A stretch of 57,605 nucleotides of DNA from Zopfochytrium polystomum (GCA_025765615.1 JAIVFJ010000360.1:1-57605); one strand, 5' to 3'; numbered from the stretch's first letter, positions 31,272-42,939 are shown. Made by a program: numbers and translations. Notes: generated by a model not told the origin, from the letters alone.

Positions 31272-33444
31272 TCACACAAACCCGTTCCGCACCGCAACCT
31301 CCTCCGGCGTGAGTCCTTTGGTCTCGGGAACGTACCGGTAAGTGAAGAGTGCAAAGCCGACGAGCAGCGCGCTAAAAACGAAGAAGATGTCGTAGCCGAC
31401 TTTCAAGATTGCCGGAGTGGGGAGGAAGCGTGGGGAATGGACGTGAGCGTGAGAAAAAGGGAAAATCACTCTTCCCTCTCTCCTGGGAGAAAGAAAAAAA
31501 ATACGCGTGTAAGACTCACGGGCTCCAATCGCCTTTGGCAGCACAAACGCCAGCGCAAAGCTCGCGCTCCAATTCACGCTCGTGCACACGGACGCGGCCG
31601 GCCCGACCGCGTAGCCCGGGACCAGCTCCGGCAGGATCAGCCACGGGATGCTGCCGAGGCCGACGCCGAAAAAGCCGACGAAGGCCATCAGGCCGACGAC
31701 GACGGCTTCGGTCGGGGACGACGGGGCGCGGACGGCGCCGGCGACAAGAGCGGCGGAGAGCGACATGCCGAGGGTCGCGGTGAGGAGGAGAGTGCGGCGG
31801 CCGGCGCGCTCGATAAGGGACGAGGAGAGGAGGGTTGTGAGGAGGTTGGTGACGGAGACGAGGAGGGTCAGGCGGATGGCGGTGGTGGGGTCGTAGGATT
31901 GTTGGAAGATCGTGGCTTTGGCAGAGGATTGGAACAGGCGTGTTTGTTTGTCAGCACAAACCGTGCTAGAGAGAGCAACCAAAAACTTTTCTTACTCGAG
32001 TAGTAAATCGCTGCGTTGATACCGCTGAACTGCTGTGCAACTTGAAGGCCAAATGCAGCGAGGAGCGGCCGCCGCAGCGCGCGGACCGAAAACAGGTTCG
32101 CCACCGTCACCTTGGGCTGCGGCGACGCGGCCGGCAGGAGAAGGCTAGTCGATGACGTCGCACCGTCAGTTGTGGTCGAGGTGGAGCTGACGCCGGCGGC
32201 GGAGAAGATGTCGTCCAGCTCGCGGTCGATAGGGTTGCTGGAGGTGCCCTCGTCACCTTGGCCGTCGCTGGCAAGGTTGCCGCGGTCACCGCCACGGAGA
32301 AACGCGAGGGACTTGCGGGCGTCGTGGAGAAGGCCGTGCGATGCGAGCCAGCTGACAGAAGTTGTTTTGTGAGAACAAATATATGTGTTGGATCGGCTGA
32401 CAGGATAATGCCCTCACTCACTCAAACTCACAAACACACACCATCATCCACGCGTAATCTTTCGTCCCTCCTTTCTCTCCTTCAAGATTCTCTCCATCTC
32501 CACAGACTTCCTCTCCTTCAGCCGACAAACCCCAAAAACTGCAACACACATACCTGGGCGTCTCGACGCATCCAAACAGCAGCACGACCTGCACGGCGGC
32601 GGGCAGGCCCGCCAGCGCCATCAGCGTCCTCCAGCCCTCCCTCGTGGCCAGCGGCAGGCCCACGACCTGCGCGACGAGAATGCCAATGACAATCATGAGC
32701 TGGTTCAGCGATCCGATGGATCCGCGCAGCGCGACGGGTGCGATCTCGGCCAGGTACAGCGGCAGCACGACGGTGCCCGCGCCGGCGGCGATGCCGGCGA
32801 TGAGGCGCGCGGCGTAGAGCTGCGACGCGGTGGTGGCGAGGGCGAGGAGGAGGGCCGCGAGGAGGAAGGGAACGTTGATGAGCAGCAGGAGGCGGCGGCG
32901 GCCGTAGGTTGTGGCTAGGGTGCCTGCGGGGAGCGCGCCGATGACGCCGCCGACGAGGAAGATAGAGACGAAGGTGCCCCACTTTGAAGGAGCAAAGTGT
33001 GGTTTAGATGGGGTACAGACGTGGCTACCCGTCGCGTGATGTATATCTACCTGCCAGTCGTCCATGGGGATGCAGTTTGCGTCGCGGGTTCTTGAGGCCA
33101 GGGACTCTTCGTGGTCGCACTTTGTCTGGGTTTGGTGGGAAAGGCGCGAAACGAGCCATCAGGGGGCGTGTGAAGGGAAGGGTGATGATGAGTCTTTGCA
33201 CCGCCACAGCCAGATCGTTGTGAACTGGAGCGTCGGAAGTGGGGCGACGGACAGACGGCGAGACCAGGCAGCCAGCCATCCATCACACAACCCAACCACC
33301 ACGAGTCAACGGAAAAAAACGCACCATGGCGTCGCGCGGCTGGTTGATGACGCCCGAGTGGTAGCCGAACTGGAAGGCCGTGAGCGTCGCGACCGCCACG
33401 CACGCCCACAGGCCGCCTCCGCTGCCGCTGGGTCCGCTCGACAT
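31272..33444 (-). CDS. MFS sugar transporter, GLUT/SLC2-like
   Basis: Twelve-TM sugar porter assembled from about seven exons. Exon 1 (33444 down to about 33329) starts MSSGPSGSGGGLWACVAVAT and reads FQFGYHSGVINQP, the TM1 signature of GLUT-type carriers. WGTFVSIFLVGGVIGALPAG and TYGRRR form motif A. Then come IAGIAAGAGTVVLPLYLAEI, RGSIGSLNQLMIVIGILVAQ, QVAQQFSGINAAIYYS (the QQxSGxNxxxYYS signature), IERAGRRTLLL, PWLILPELVPGYAVGPAAS and finally YVPETKGLTPEEVA before the stop. All hallmark residues are present and no frame break was seen. It likely imports hexoses by facilitated diffusion or H+ symport at the plasma membrane. The central loop is Ser/Thr-rich. Confidence 0.87.
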
Positions 33445-33516
33445 GTTTGAGAATCACTGCCTCTGTTGCTCCGCCTCGGTCAGTTTCAGTCAGTGTCGCA
33501 GTCTGTCTGTCTGTCT

Positions 33517-33555
<39 letters not shown>

Positions 33556-34026
33556 TCTGTTGTTGGCCTTTCTTCTTATGGAGAGAATTTTGAGACAGAG
33601 TCCTCATCCAATAATAATAATGGACCGGGTAGCGGGAATAGACGTCCTCACCGTGGCGAACGCCGGCGCCGACGCGGTCTTTGTGCGCGGCTCGCAACTG
33701 GCAGGCTCGGGCGGGACTGGCGGCGTTGGTGCCGCAGGAGGTATTTAAGTGGCAGAGAGAGAGAGAGAGCGGCGTCGGCGCGGCGGGGAGCGTTTTTTGG
33801 CCCGGCGCATTGGTGGGAAATAAATATTCGTGAAAACAGGGAGAAGAAGGCAAGGGAGAGAGAGAGAGAGAGAGTAGAGGTTGCGTCGACCGGCCCCTTG
33901 ATCAACTGATCTAACCAATTCGATCCCATCTTTCCACTCCGCCCACTCACCCATCCAGCCCGATCCGTGAGGCTTCCATCCAACCCTTCCTTGCAGTACG
34001 CAGGATCAGCATCTTTCAGCAGTAGC
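33445..34026. other. Intergenic with simple repeats
   Basis: Contains GTCT and CT repeats (33500-33560) and two short GA repeats (about 33749-33770 and 33857-33876). It separates the divergent sugar-transporter and polyQ genes, so it probably holds both promoters. Confidence 0.5.
33520..33550 (+). repeat. (CT)n microsatellite
   Basis: Pure CT run preceded by GTCT units. Confidence 0.9.
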
Positions 34027-34701
34027 ATGTCCTCCACAACCTCCAACCTCGCCTCCGTCTACGCCGCATCGTCCTACTACGGCGGCAGCGGCGCGCCGCC
34101 CGCTTCGGCGTCGCTACAGTCGGCGCCGCACCTGCTCTACCAGCAGCAGCAGCAGCAGCAGCAACAGCTGCAGCTGCAGAACCGAGGCGGCGCCATCCCC
34201 TTCTCTGCCGGGCTCTCAGCCCCAGCCTTCCCCGCCCGCGGCGGATCCCTCGCGGGCCCAAACGGCGGCGGCCCGCAGCCCTTCCTCCTCAACCCCTTTG
34301 AAGAAGTCGTCTCGGAGCGGCCCCCGCCCTTTGGCTGCGCCTGGGGTCCGTCGCTTGGCCTGCCCCCCGACGCCACCCGCCCCAGCGACAACCGGCTCTT
34401 TGGGGGGCCTGACCCGCCGCACTTCCACATCCCGCAGACGCGGCCCGTCGGCTTCTTCTCCGCCAGCGAGCTCGCCAACGGGCCGTTCCCGCTGGGCGAG
34501 CCGGACAACCAGTGGCGCCTGGTGCACGATGCGCTCAGGGCCAGGAAGGACTATGCGGGTGTGAGGGACCTGAGGGGCGTCATCAAGAGGTTTTACGCGG
34601 GCGAGCGGCCGGATCTGGACAGGCCGCCAGCGAGCGCGTCGTGGAGAGGTCCGCAGGCGCTGCCGCCGTCGCACCAGGGGATGCTGGATGCGGGGATCTG
34701 A
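34027..34701 (+). CDS. Uncharacterised protein with polyglutamine tract
   Basis: About 225 residues from ATG 34027 (MSSTTSNLASVYAASSYYGG) to the TGA at 34701. It has a polyQ run around residues 38-50, then a Gly/Pro-rich region. The C-terminal half is better organised: LGLPPDATRPSDNRLFGGPD, TRPVGFFSASELANGPFPLG and the helical WRLVHDALRARKDYAGVRDL followed by RGVIKRFYAGERPDL. No signal peptide or membrane segment is evident. I do not recognise the family. The conserved-looking C-terminal helices suggest a small binding module at the end of a disordered protein. Confidence 0.6.
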   Translation: MSSTTSNLASVYAASSYYGGSGAPPASASLQSAPHLLYQQQQQQQQQLQLQNRGGAIPFSAGLSAPAFPARGGSLAGPNGGGPQPFLLNPFEEVVSERPPPFGCAWGPSLGLPPDATRPSDNRLFGGPDPPHFHIPQTRPVGFFSASELANGPFPLGEPDNQWRLVHDALRARKDYAGVRDLRGVIKRFYAGERPDLDRPPASASWRGPQALPPSHQGMLDAGI

Positions 34702-34801
34702 GTTGTGTAAATAAAATGAACACTGGTGAAGGCAATAGAAAAAAAAAAAAAAACGTCATCACATCTGATTCTTTCATTGTTGGTTCCATCGTCGATTTGA
34801 A

Positions 34802-35732
34802 ATGTCCGCCACATCCATCGCATCAACCCGCTCCGGCGCCTCCACCGCAGCCACTGCGGCGAGGCGCTCACCATTCGTCGTTACCCTCACACCTTCCACG
34901 CTGATTCCATCCTACTCCTCGACACCTTCTCGCTCCTTCTCCCTTCCCGTCGCATTCCCTGGATCCGCCACCTCCACCACCACCCCCATCCGAGCTGCTG
35001 TCGATCTGACAAGGACAAGCATCCAGAGGCGCGGCTACCATGAAAAGGTTTCGTCTGCGCCAATCGGATTCAATGTGAACTGCCACTCGCTTTCTAACGA
35101 CCTTGAAAACCAGGTCATCGACCACTACGAAAATCCCCGAAACGTCGGCTCCATGCCCAAAGCCGACCCGAACGTTGGCACCGGCATCGTCGGCGCGCCT
35201 GCTTGCGGCGACGTCATGAAGGTTCGTACTTGCACCCCTCCGTCTCCCTCACTTCCCCCCCCGCATAACCCCCTCTCCTTTCCCCAACAATAAACCGACA
35301 TAGCTCCAAATCCTCGTCGACGACGCAACGGGCGAGATCCGCGAAGTCAAGTTCAAAACGTTTGGCTGCGGCTCCGCCATCGCGTCGTCGTCGCTCGCGA
35401 CCGAAAAGATCAAGGGATTGAAAGTGTGGGACGCGGCAAAGATCAAGAACACGGATATCGCGAAGGAGTTGGCGCTGCCGCCTGTTAAGCTGCATTGCTC
35501 GAGTTGAGAATTTCTTTTCTTTTCTAATTTTTTTTTTTGAGGTGGAGTATGGTTCTTGTTTAGAAGTCTGACTTACCTTCTTTTTGCTTAATGTTTCTTT
35601 GGGTTTGATATAGTGCTGGCCGAGGACGCAATCAAGAGTGCGGTCAGGGACTGGGAGGCGAAGCGCGCGACACGAAAGGACGCGGTGAAGCTGCCGTCGT
35701 CCAGGTTGCTTGCGGAGGAGGCGGCCCACTGA
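34802..35732 (+). CDS. ISU1: Mitochondrial iron-sulfur cluster assembly scaffold ISU1/IscU
   Basis: The N-terminal mitochondrial presequence is rich in Ser/Thr/Arg and reaches RRGYHEK. The core is canonical: VIDHYENPRNVGSMPKADP, VGTGIVGAPACGDVMK, LQILVDDATGEI, KFKTFGCGSAIASSSLATEK, LPPVKLHCS and VLAEDAIKSAVRDWEAK. The three cluster-ligand cysteines are present, and so is the LPPVK motif that binds the Hsp70 chaperone. Introns lie at 35048-35113 (66 bases, ends AACCAG, branch-like TTCTAACGA, no stop and a multiple of three), about 35222-35304 and about 35506-35613. Retention of the first intron would insert 22 residues between YHEK and VIDHYENP, which is not expected in the family, so I treat it as spliced. 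The protein receives sulfur from Nfs1 in the matrix. Confidence 0.95.
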
Positions 35733-37016
35733 TAAACGAAACCGCTCAGGCAGGGGAAGCTGTGCCTGATTTGTGGCGCTCTGTCAGGTTGGGGAAAGCC
35801 TCATGGGAATCGTACGTAACTCCAATGCAAGCACTGGGTTGCCCTCTGATTGGAACTCAATTATTTGTACTGAATCACGTGGGCCCACGTGGGGTGTGGC
35901 ACAGGCCCTTTATCATTATGGGCTGACATGGACGGAGTTGATGTTAGGCCATGTGGAAGGAAGCCCCGTTTTTGGAAAAAGAAGCGTTTCCCTGCAATTT
36001 TCTTTTTTTTCCATTTCCCCATCTTTTTCTTCCTGTCCGTCTGTGTGGGGCGGGAAATATGCCGACAGTGGGAGTGGGGAGGAAAGACAGAAGAAAGACG
36101 AAAGAAAGAAAGAAAGAAAATCGAATGGGAGAGGGGGAAAAAAAAAATAGAAGACAACCCTCCAAAACCGACACCACCCAAGGTTCGTTCTCTGGTCAAC
36201 CGGTGCCTTCACACTTCCCACCACAGTAGCTAGATCACTGCAGTGAATGAATGCCACAGGGTTTGGACAGTGGAGTACAATGGAGCGAACGCAAAGCCGG
36301 CGTTCTGCCTCCCGTTGCTTGTTCGCCGCCCCGTTGGTTTTCTTTCTCCCGAGTGGCGTGGTTTCCACCGTTTGCGTCACTCCGGCGTTTGTGGCACGCA
36401 CACGATCGCACGTACTCCCACCCTGCCACCCACGGGACCTCGCCTCCTTCCCTCTTGCCCCCGCCTCGCCCGCCTCGCCCGCCTCGGACAGAGAAGAGAG
36501 CATAGTGCAGTCCCGCGTCACGCCTCAGCCGTTTTGGGTCATACGCTGCGCCGGTCTCCTTGGCCGCACTCTGCTTACCTCTGTTCTGCATGCAGCCGGG
36601 CCACAAGGGCCTTCTGCTGAACCACTCCTGTCTGAACCAAGGCTATCTCATCTTTTATTTTTTTTTTTTTTCCCCCTTCCCTCCTTCCTTCTTTCTTTTT
36701 TCTTCTCTCGTTGCCGCTCGTGTCTGTCTGTCTGTCTGCTTGTCTCTCTCCCTGTGTTTTCCCACTTTGTTTGCTCTCGCCACTCAGCCCGCGCCACACA
36801 CCCCCTCCCAACAGAGGAAAAGAGGGCAACAGGAAAACTGGCAAACAAAACTTCCCATCCACCCCCACCCGACTGCTCCAAAAATACCTTGCCGCCTCAC
36901 TGTTTTCCTTCCGAACAACTCAGTGTACTTAACAAACATTGTGGTCCCTTCCCCCTCCAGCCGACCCTCTACCTCCTCCTTCCCTTCCTGCCTTCCTACC
37001 CGTCTAATAGCAAAAA
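35733..37016. other. Long intergenic / 5' leader of the C2H2 gene
   Basis: About 1.28 kb with homopolymer and GAAA-rich stretches (36088-36125) and pyrimidine-rich tracts from about 36650 to 37010. Long frames exist here, but all are low in complexity and unsupported. Probably promoter and leader of the zinc-finger gene. Confidence 0.4.
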
Positions 37017-38312
37017 ATGGGCATCCGCATTGTCAACCACGCTTCTCCCGAAGCCTCTGACGCCTGGTCAGCGTCACCGTCGATGGCCGTCGTTCACCAC
37101 AACAACATTGGCCGAGGCCAGGACGGTTACTACGCCACCCACGTTCACCAGGGCTTCGCCACCACCATCTCCGACAGCGCCACCTATGCCGATGCCGCCT
37201 TCCCCTCGGAGACCCTCCGCATAAAGGCAGTGGCCGGCGCCACCGCCCCGGCTGCAAAGGCAAAGCAAGCCTCCACTCGCGGGGTGGCCCAGTCGAGCAT
37301 CGATCTGCTCCTCCAGGCCTCCGAGATCCTCTGCGACCCTTTGCCTGCGCTGTCGTCGCCCTCCACCCCTTCCGCCGACGCGGACCTTTCTCCTTCCTCG
37401 ATCTGCTCCCCACAGCGCCACAACCACCACCACCACGACAGCAGCTTGAACGCCGACGGCGAGCCCGTCGCGGCGTCCGAGTGGCAAGCCGTCGTCGTCG
37501 GACAGCCCTACCCCTTGTCCGATTCGGACCCCCACCACGAAGGATTCCACTCCTACGCCCCCACCGTCACGTTCCACCCTCTTTCGTTCCAACAGTTTCC
37601 ACAACGCAGCGACTCTGGCCTGTCCTCCATTGTCGCTGCTGTCGACTCTCTCGCCCCCGAGGGCGAGACCCTATCACCGCCGTCGGCCGTCAAGTCCCGC
37701 AAGGCGTCTCTCGCTGCCGCCCACGCTGCCGCCGCCAGCCTCGCGGGGCTGGCCGCCGCTGCAGGCGTCAAGCGTTCGTTCTCTGAAGAAGGCGGCGCCG
37801 AGTACGACGACGAGGAAGACGGCGACGACGAGGACGACGAGGACCTCGACTTCGACGACAAGATGGACAGCGACTACCACGAGGGCGGCAGCCCGTCTCC
37901 AAGCGGCGGTCGCCGCTCCCGCGGCGGCAAACCCGCTCGCCACAACAGCACATCCTCCACCTCCTCCTCCACCTCCTCCCCCACATCCTCCAGTGCTGGC
38001 TCGACCCGCCGCCGTCACCCCAACCAGCGCCGCTACGCCTGCACGCTGCCGACCTGTACGCGCTCCTTTACGCGGCTCTTCAACCTCAAGGCGCACCTCG
38101 AGACGCACAACCCTGCGCGCGAGCGCGGGTTCCGGTGTGAGGACTGCGGGGTGGCGTTCTGCCGCGCGCAGGACTTGCTCCGCCACGGGACCGTGCACGA
38201 CAAGAGCAACCTGATGACGTGCCCGGCGTGCCCGGGGAAGACTTTTTCGCGCAAGGACGCGCTGAGGAGGCATGTGAGGATGAACAAGTGCTGCGAGTTG
38301 AGCGATATTTAA
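37017..38312 (+). CDS. C2H2 zinc-finger transcription factor, three fingers at C-terminus
   Basis: Single exon, 431 residues. The long disordered N-terminus has His-rich and acidic patches (YDDEEDGDDEDDEDLDFDD, about residues 262-280) that may act as an activation region. A basic Ser/Gly-rich linker leads to three fingers: YACTLPTCTRSFTRLFNLKA with HLETH, FRCEDCGVAFCRAQDLLRHG with TVH, and MTCPACPGKTFSRKDALRRH with VRMNKC. The third finger ends in Cys (C2HC). The finger set and its RAQDL.RHG and F-x-R-K/R-DA motifs are shared with the gene at 52.2-54.0 kb, so the two are paralogues. Likely a nuclear DNA-binding regulator; the target is unknown. Confidence 0.85.
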   Translation: MGIRIVNHASPEASDAWSASPSMAVVHHNNIGRGQDGYYATHVHQGFATTISDSATYADAAFPSETLRIKAVAGATAPAAKAKQASTRGVAQSSIDLLLQASEILCDPLPALSSPSTPSADADLSPSSICSPQRHNHHHHDSSLNADGEPVAASEWQAVVVGQPYPLSDSDPHHEGFHSYAPTVTFHPLSFQQFPQRSDSGLSSIVAAVDSLAPEGETLSPPSAVKSRKASLAAAHAAAASLAGLAAAAGVKRSFSEEGGAEYDDEEDGDDEDDEDLDFDDKMDSDYHEGGSPSPSGGRRSRGGKPARHNSTSSTSSSTSSPTSSSAGSTRRRHPNQRRYACTLPTCTRSFTRLFNLKAHLETHNPARERGFRCEDCGVAFCRAQDLLRHGTVHDKSNLMTCPACPGKTFSRKDALRRHVRMNKCCELSDI

Positions 38313-39307
38313 AAAAAAGATTGATGATTCTTGTGGAATCTTGTGTAATTGGTCGTTCCGTTTTTGGCCAGCGTGTTTTTTTTTTTTTTCTTTGGGGACG
38401 ATGAGAAACTTTCTTCCGCCCCGCCTGGGATGGTTGTGGTGGGTTTGTGGCGGTGGGTGCTGTATTGTGGAGTCTGTGTTTGGCTGGGTTTACGCATTAG
38501 GGGTTCATCTTGCAGTTTGCATCATGCATTTTCTTTTTTCTTTGGTCCCTTTTCCGCTTCGTTTTACGTATTACCCCGTCCTTAGTTTTACCTGTGGCCC
38601 GCGTTTGGCCTTTCTTAAAAAGGTGACCCCGTTTGGATTTCATGTTCTCCCCGCTGTTCCGCCTGTTTGCGCAGTACCCGCATCCTCCCCCCTCCCTAAT
38701 GGGTTTTGCGTGGTTTCACTCTCTTTCTCACTTGCTTTCTTCCCGTTGTCCAGCGTTGCAGTTGCTGTTCTTTTTTCTCGTGGTGTGGACATTGGCACCA
38801 AAAACCTTGCTCAAGGCGAGCAGGTTTTCTTTTTCTTTGGTTCCTTTTTTTTTTCTTTTTTTTTCTCCCCATCTTTGAAAAAACGGTTGCGTTTTTTTTT
38901 GTGTAACCGACCTGCAAGACAGTCGTCCTTGTCAGATTAGATCATTCTTTGACTTGACTTGGCCTCCCATCACCCTCGCCACCAAGACCCACAGCAGTCG
39001 ACGACACAAGCCGCTCGCACGTTTTTATCGGCACATCCCATCGGACCCCGCGCTCTCGCTCCTCTCCATCTCCTCTCTGTCTCCCCCGCCACCCCTTCCA
39101 CTTCTTCCCCGTTCAGAGCGAGCGAGCGAGCGCTTGGGCGAGGAAGGTCCGTTCTCACAGGCCACACGCCTCTTTTCGCTCCTTCACCCCGGATCGCTGC
39201 TGCCGCAAATCAGTGCTCCCGTACCTTGCGCCAACCATTCGGCTTCGGGGCCAGGGGAAAAGAAAAAACGATACAACAAAAAAAAAAAAAAAAAAAAAAA
39301 AAAAAGA
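38313..39307. other. Intergenic, T- and A-rich tracts
   Basis: No supported gene. It contains several poly-T runs (38378-38390, 38845-38870) and a run of about 28 A at 39278-39305 directly before the next start codon. Confidence 0.45.
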
Positions 39308-41835
39308 ATGAAGATCGCAAGCTCGTGGCTCCTCACGAGCCTCATCGGGTAAGTGCCGTCGTCAAAGCGTCAAAGCCCACCCATTACACTGAATGCACCT
39401 ACTGATATCCCACTTTTGGAAATACGCCAGCATCCCGAACCTGTTGACCCTCGCCGTAAGCACAACCCTCCTCATCCTATACCCCGCCGTTGCCCCGCTG
39501 CCTGACCCCGCCACCCTCCCGGCTGCCACGGCCCGCTACTGCCCCGCCTCGCTCCTTGTCGTTGTGAAGCTCGACGCCGCACTTTCTGCCGCCCTCTTTC
39601 TTCTCGCAGTCGTCCTCGCCGGCGGCTCGTACTTCGCGACGCGGATGGCCGAGGCCGGCATGTGGGCCACCGCGGGACTAATGACGGTGAAGTTGGCGGT
39701 GGCAGCGGCGGGTCTGCGGGTGGTGTTTGGCGAGGCCGCCTGCAAGGCCGGGGATCTGCCCGTGTGGGCCGGGGCAGCGGTGCATTTGGGTGAGTGATTG
39801 GTTGACGCCGGCGGTTTCTATCTTGACTTCTCTTGGTTTTCCCGCTTCGCGAGGATCACCGCTTTTTCTGACTAACAAAATTACAACCTTAGTCGGCTTC
39901 TTCGGCACGGCCATTGCCGCCGCCAACCTCCTCGTGTGTGAAATGACCAGCGACGACGACGAGATCGTCGAGCTGAAAGAACACGCACTCATCGGCGCCC
40001 ACGCCGCGTTCAACATCGCCGTCCTCGCCGCGATTGCCGCCACCCTTGCGCGATACGACACCCCATACGAAACACTCGACGCCACCGCCGCACTGCCAAA
40101 ACCAGCGACGATCGACGTGCCGGCTGCAGCTGAGACGTTTCTGCTCTGCGAGCAGGCCGTCCCGTCGTATTTATACTTTGAGGCGGCGGTGGCATTCAGT
40201 GTTGTTTCGGCGTGCGGGATGAAGATGCTGCTGGAGGGCGTGGCGTGGGTGTGCGAGGACGAGGAAGTGTCGACATCGTGGCCGTTGAGGATGGAGACTG
40301 GGTTTTGGGGGTCGTGGGTGTTCAAGATGTAAGTTTGTATTTTAATTTGAATCGTTGAGTTGGAGTGGAGGTTTTTATAAGACTAAGTGAAGTGCCCGCT
40401 CTGTTCCTTCCATTTTTTTTTTTTTACCCTCGAAAAATAGCATCACGCTGATCTATGGCTCGAAACAAGTTTGGACGGCGTCGATATGCCCGCAAGGAGA
40501 CCCCATGCTGTTTCGGTTTTCGACTTGGCTGCTCTGTTGAGTGTTGGGACCGGTCACCGTTTATTTTTCCTTTGTGACATTCAATTTACCGTCCGACCCT
40601 CCTGCCTTCTTCTCCCTTGTCTCCTTTTCCCACTCCCCACTGTCACAAGAGCAGTGGCCCGCTACTTTGAGCTCATTACCATCACCACCTTTTTCGCCGT
40701 CTACAAGCTCCACTTTGAAGCCTCGCGCCTGCCCCGCCGCCGCCGCCGCCACGGCAACCAGTTCCGCCCCGAGTTTGGCGATTGGGGCGCCAACGGGCTC
40801 GGCAACGACTACGACGACGACGACGATCCGAACCGACCGCGGTTCATCGTCGCGACGCGCGAGCCCGCGAACGGGCTGGGCGACCGCGAGCTGATCCACT
40901 TGTGCACGAGGGTCTATTTGTATGAGCCCCCGGCGGGAAAGGGGGCGGGAGAGGACGGCGGCGGAGGTGGAGACGTCGAGAGGGCAAGGAGCGAAGGCGC
41001 GGGGACGTTACGCGCTGAAGAGGATGAGATGGTGGAGCTGGCGGTGCGGAGTGGCGGGGGTCGTGGTGCGGGGCGTGGTGCTGGATTGGAGCGAGCGGGA
41101 GGGGAAAAGGAAAGCGGGAAGGGGGCGACCGCTGATGTCGTGGAGGTGATTGTGGTGGAGAAGGAGGAGCGGGAGGAGCGACGGCAAAAGGTTCAGGTTG
41201 ATGGAGGTGTGGGTGAGGGTCAGGAGGCGCCGCCGGGAGAGGATGTGGAGTCCGGATGTAGAGACCATGGCTGCGAAGCCGTCAAGGGGTGCGGCGTGGA
41301 CGGGGCGGCGGAGGACGGCGACGACGTGGTTTCCAATCCGACCACCCTCGAGCGATCTGCAAACGCTGCCTACGCTGCTGTCCCGCCTAGCGTCATTGGG
41401 AGCCCCCGCACCGGCCCCTCGCTCCACCTCTACAACACTGATGATGGCGGCGACGGCAACCCCATCAACCCCTCCGACACCGCGAACCCCGCCGACACCG
41501 CCGTCGACCACGCCCACGACCATGCCAACCCAGAGCCCCCCAACGTCTTCTTACCCAGAGCCGCCGCTGCCACCTCCGAAACCGCCTCCCTTGCCCCCTC
41601 CCTCGCCTCCACCACCCACCGCTTCGTCGGCCCCCTCGCCTACGCGACCCCGCCCTACGCCGAGCCGGACTGCCCAATCTGCTTTGTGGCATTCCGTCGC
41701 GGCGACCGGGTGCGGGAGATGCTGCATTGCGGTCACGCCTTTCACAAGCGGTGCGTCGAGGCGTGGGTCGTGAGGGGCGGCGTGGGGAGCAGGGGCGTGC
41801 GGTGTCCGGTGTGTCGGGCGGCGGGGGTTGTCTGA
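39308..41835 (+). CDS. Multi-pass membrane protein with C-terminal RING-H2 finger (putative E3 ubiquitin ligase)
   Basis: Exons read from ATG 39308 (MKIASSWLLTSLIG). Introns are at about 39349-39418, 39790-39892, 40329-40440 and 40535-40651. The N-terminal half has six or seven hydrophobic segments, including IPNLLTLAVSTTLLILYP, LDAALSAALFLLAVVLAGG, VGFFGTAIAAANLL, ALIGAHAAFNIAVLAAIAAT and FELITITTFFAVYKL. A long cytosolic linker (poly-Asp, then Gly/Glu-rich, then Ser/Pro-rich) leads to a RING-H2 domain: PDCPICFVAFRRGDRVREML, HCGHAFHKRCVEAWV, then VRCPVCRAA. All eight zinc ligands are present. Membrane RING proteins mark substrates for degradation at the ER, Golgi or vacuole. Joining the two halves into one gene depends on the intron near 40535-40651; they could be two genes. 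Confidence 0.7.
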
Positions 41836-42659
41836 CGGGCGGGGAGCGAATGTGTGAGGATGGTTGGAGGTAAAAAATTTGGGAGCGAAACGGAGGGATT
41901 CGGAAGGTACACACTTTCTGGATTGGAGTGGTTATATTATTATATACTGTATTTTGTTCTGTTCGTTTCGTTTCGGTCTCATGCTTTTGTTTTTATTGCT
42001 TGCTTTTTGGAATGTAACTTGGTGGTTCCGTCATGTAAAAGCCTCAAGATTAGATTCTGGTCCAACTCCTTGTATTCTCCGATGATCTCCTCCCAGCTCG
42101 AAGGACTTCCAGGATGAAAAACGCCAGGGTATTTCATAACCGTTTTCCGACTACATTCCCTTACATGTTGTTGCAGGATATCGAAATCTTTTTGGTTTTG
42201 TACCTTGGCAACCAAGCTGGGAAAAAAGAAAGGGTCTGGGAATCTCGCCCTCAAGATTCGGGGGCCCGCGTTTTCGACGCCTGCTCTTTGGGAAAACGAG
42301 ACACGCACGAGCTGGAATCGGGTTCCACGTTGAACAGCAGGGGTGGCGTGTGGGTCTTGGTGCTCTTTGGTTCTGTCTCGCATCACTGGCGTGCAGCCAC
42401 ATCCTTCAAAATGGCATTGCGCCCCCCTCCTGAGCGAAGGGCCGCAAGGATAGAATAAAAAAAGCTCGCTTTCATAGCAAAAGAACGATAGTATGCATCA
42501 TTTTACTTTATTGGGTTTTCAATTCTTGAGACAAAAAATCATGTCGAAAAAAGCGAAAGTGGATTTCCTTATCCTGCTAAAAACTGATACTGCGTGCTGA
42601 ACCACCCATTGCACAATAAAAAGCTTGCGTAATAACTTAATGTTCTGGAAACACGGCAT
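41836..42659. other. Intergenic
   Basis: No supported gene; a minus-strand frame at 42386-41979 has no recognisable features. Confidence 0.4.
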
Positions 42660-42732
42660 GGGCGTATGGCAAAATGGTTACCGCGCTTGACTACGAATCA
42701 AGAGATTCCAGGTTCGACCCCTGGTACGCTCG
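42660..42732 (+). tRNA. tRNA-Arg (ACG)
   Basis: 73 bases. The acceptor GGGCGTA pairs with TACGCTC (one G-T), followed by discriminator G. The anticodon stem is CTTGA/TCAAG with loop CTACGAA, anticodon ACG. The T arm is GGTTCGACCC. Confidence 0.9.
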
Positions 42733-42857
42733 CTTTTGCGTCAAGTGAAAGTATTTTGATATCTGTTTCTCATACTTGAAACCTTTCCCACGCCACCGGA
42801 AATGTTCCACAAATGTTGTTTTGCAGCCTATGAAAAGGATTGAGAGAAGGAGCAGTC

Positions 42858-42939
42858 CGACAACGGCAGGACTCGAACCTGCGCACGGAAACCGTAACAG
42901 ATTTCTAGTCTGTCGCCTTAACCGCTCGGCCACGTTGTC
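42858..42939 (-). tRNA. tRNA-Ser (AGA)
   Basis: 82-base type II tRNA on the minus strand. The acceptor GACAACG/CGTTGTC is the same as in the tRNA-Ser(TGA) at 26.3 kb. The anticodon loop ACTAGAAAT gives AGA. The long variable arm differs. The T arm is GGTTCGAGTCC. Confidence 0.93.

Noticed and set aside
36247..37224. 325-residue plus-strand frame ahead of the C2H2 gene
   Set aside because: Low-complexity Pro/Ser/Phe sequence in the pyrimidine-rich leader that runs into the zinc-finger gene in another frame; no recognisable feature.
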